Below, one piece after another: positions 13,601-15,086 of a stretch of 15,086 nt of DNA. Each line of letters begins with the position of its first letter. Positions within the stretch are counted from its first letter, which is position 1. The notes beneath the pieces are model-generated. The model saw only the letters and a list, made by a program, of their open reading frames with translations, was not told the DNA's origin and did no database searches. A program made the position numbers and the translations under genes. This DNA is from Desulfobacterales bacterium. Lineage in GTDB: Bacteria > Desulfobacterota > DSM-4660 > Desulfatiglandales > JALVZP01. The DNA lies in NCBI GenBank assembly GCA_027064285.1, contig JAMOPX010000105.1:1-15086 (forward strand). Direction: 5' to 3'.

Positions 13601-15086
13601 ATGAAGCTTGATTCAAAAATACCTTCTGGTCCTATTGAGACAAAGTGGGAAAAATTTTGCTCAGAAGTAAAGCTTGTCAGCCCGGCTAATAAAAGAAGAT
13701 GTGACATAATTGTTATTGGAACAGGACTTGCTGGTGCATCTGCTTCAGCAACCCTTGCTCAACTCGGTTATAATGTGAAGACATTTTGCTTGCAGGATAG
13801 TCCCCGCCGCGCTCACAGCATTGCTGCTCAAGGTGGGATAAATGCTGCAAAGAACTACCAGTGTGATGGCGACAGTGTCTGGCGTCTTTTTTATGACACC
13901 ATAAAGGGAGGAGATTTCAGGGCAAGAGAGGCAAATGTTTATAGACTTGCAGAGCTGAGCACAAGGATAATAGATCACTGTGTTGCTCAAGGAGTGCCAT
14001 TTGCAAGGGAATATGGTGGGCTTCTTGCAAACAGATCCTTTGGTGGTGTTCTTGTATCAAGGACTTTTTATGCAAAAGGACAAACAGGACAGCAGCTCCT
14101 CTTAGGTGCCTACTCGCAAATGATGAGATGGGTCGCTGAAGGGCAGATTAAGTTTTTTCCCAAAAGAGAAATGATGGATCTTGTGGTGATAGATGGTAAA
14201 GCAAGAGGGATAATTGTCAGAAATCTTATCACAGGAGAGATTGAGTCTTATTCAGCTCATGCGGTAATCCTTGCTACAGGAGGATATGGAAATCTATATT
14301 GTCTTTCTACAAATGGCAGAAATGGAAATGTGAGTGCAATATGGAAGGCACACAAAAAAGGAACATTTTTTGCAAATCCATGTTTTGTTCAGGTACATCC
14401 CACATGCATTCCTGTCTCTGGAGAATATCAGTCTAAGCTGACTCTTATGAGTGAAAGTCTTAGAAATGACGGAAGGGTGTGGGTGCCAAAAGATCCAAAA
14501 GACAAAGACAAACCTCCAGACGAGATACCTGTATCAAAAAGGGACTACTTCTTAGAAAGGATATATCCTACCTATGGAAATCTTGTGCCAAGAGATGTGG
14601 CTTCCAGAGCAATAAAAAGGATATGTGATGAAGGAAAGGGAGTTGGGCTAACAGGACAGGCAGTTTATTTAGATCTTACAGATGCCATAAAGAGATATGG
14701 AAAAGAGACAATAGAGAAAAGATATGGAAATCTGTTTGATATATATGAAAAGATCACAGGGCAGAGTCCTTATGAAGTCCCTATGAAGATATATCCTGCT
14801 GTTCACTATACAATGGGTGGACTTTGGGTAGATTATACGCTTATGACCACAATTCCTGGGCTTTTTGCGCTTGGAGAGGCAAATTTTTCTGATCATGGAG
14901 CTAATAGACTTGGTGCAAGTGCGCTTATGCAAGGACTTGCTGATGGCTATTTTATTATTCCTTATACATTAGGAGGATATTTAGCTGGAGAGAGCTTTTC
15001 AGAAGTAACAGAAGATCATCCTGCTTTTAGGGAAGCAAAGCTTCAGGCAGAAGAGCTTATAAAAAAGCTTCTTTCATTAAAAAAAG
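13601..15086 (+). CDS. sdhA: Succinate dehydrogenase/fumarate reductase flavoprotein subunit (3' end outside window)
   Basis: This is the catalytic FAD subunit of complex II, interconverting succinate and fumarate. The frame stays open from ATG 13601 to the window end: 495 complete codons of a protein usually about 600-650 long. Features are the dinucleotide-binding GTGLAG (40-45), covalent-FAD His72 in [15 protein letters not shown] (266-268), SESLRNDGR (284-292), catalytic Arg331 in PRDVASRA, His402 in [10 protein letters not shown] and [11 protein letters not shown] (435-445). The N-terminal extension before the FAD motif and the pairing with a b558 cytochrome fit the Bacillus-type subfamily. 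A modest GGA site precedes the ATG. The iron-sulfur subunit gene is expected just beyond the window. Confidence 0.95.
   Translation, partial: MKLDSKIPSGPIETKWEKFCSEVKLVSPANKRRCDIIVIGTGLAGASASATLAQLGYNVKTFCLQDSPRRAHSIAAQGGINAAKNYQCDGDSVWRLFYDTIKGGDFRAREANVYRLAELSTRIIDHCVAQGVPFAREYGGLLANRSFGGVLVSRTFYAKGQTGQQLLLGAYSQMMRWVAEGQIKFFPKREMMDLVVIDGKARGIIVRNLITGEIESYSAHAVILATGGYGNLYCLSTNGRNGNVSAIWKAHKKGTFFANPCFVQVHPTCIPVSGEYQSKLTLMSESLRNDGRVWVPKDPKDKDKPPDEIPVSKRDYFLERIYPTYGNLVPRDVASRAIKRICDEGKGVGLTGQAVYLDLTDAIKRYGKETIEKRYGNLFDIYEKITGQSPYEVPMKIYPAVHYTMGGLWVDYTLMTTIPGLFALGEANFSDHGANRLGASALMQGLADGYFIIPYTLGGYLAGESFSEVTEDHPAFREAKLQAEELIKKLLSLKK

Noticed and set aside
1..15086. CRISPR array, rRNA genes or canonical tRNA genes
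   Set aside because: No regularly spaced short repeats and no recognisable rRNA or tRNA sequence were seen on either strand.

Overview
This is an A+T-rich bacterial window whose genes use many AGA/AGG and ATA codons. It combines FeoAB ferrous iron uptake, GreA, a SlyD-like isomerase, PriA, acyl-CoA dehydrogenase, thiolase and a two-haem (b558-type) complex II. This suggests an anaerobic or microaerobic bacterium, perhaps Gram-negative, that handles fatty-acyl or organic acids. The codon habit recalls thermophiles such as some Desulfobacterota or Campylobacterota relatives. I cannot fix the taxon from this sequence, so that placement is inference only.

Bases 1-6993 form a tight rightward gene series: the 3' end of an acyl-CoA dehydrogenase, feoA, feoB, greA, a SlyD/FKBP-type isomerase, a YqiA-like alpha/beta hydrolase and priA. 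Gaps are short or negative throughout. The series meets, with no spacer at all, a leftward pair: a DUF1326 protein (8643-7999) followed by a signal-peptide-bearing MEMO1/AmmeMemoRadiSam-B family protein (7920-6994).

Bases 8655-10143 are a decayed IS605/IS607-superfamily insertion. A broken tnpB points left and a broken IS607-type serine recombinase (tnpA) points right. The outer ends are a nearly perfect 93/94-base inverted repeat that probably corresponds to the tnpB-proximal transposon end and its guide-RNA scaffold. Each arm stops exactly 11 bases before a host start codon: the DUF1326 gene on the left, and on the right a gene that fuses an iron-sulfur flavoprotein domain to an arsenate-reductase/low-Mr phosphatase domain (10155-11120).

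Bases 11121-11619 are intergenic. They hold an AT-rich hairpin after the fusion gene, a consensus-like promoter (TTGACA-17-TATATT), and a roughly 245-base leader with several hairpins and a 14-base spaced inverted repeat. The leader precedes a rightward operon of thiolase, complex II cytochrome b subunit and complex II flavoprotein subunit, the last cut by the window end. Thiolase and complex II may link acyl-CoA turnover with succinate/fumarate redox chemistry.

The most unusual items are the inverted-repeat transposon relic wedged between two divergent start codons, the Fe-S flavoprotein-ArsC fusion, the exported MEMO protein beside feoAB, and the structured leader of the thiolase operon.
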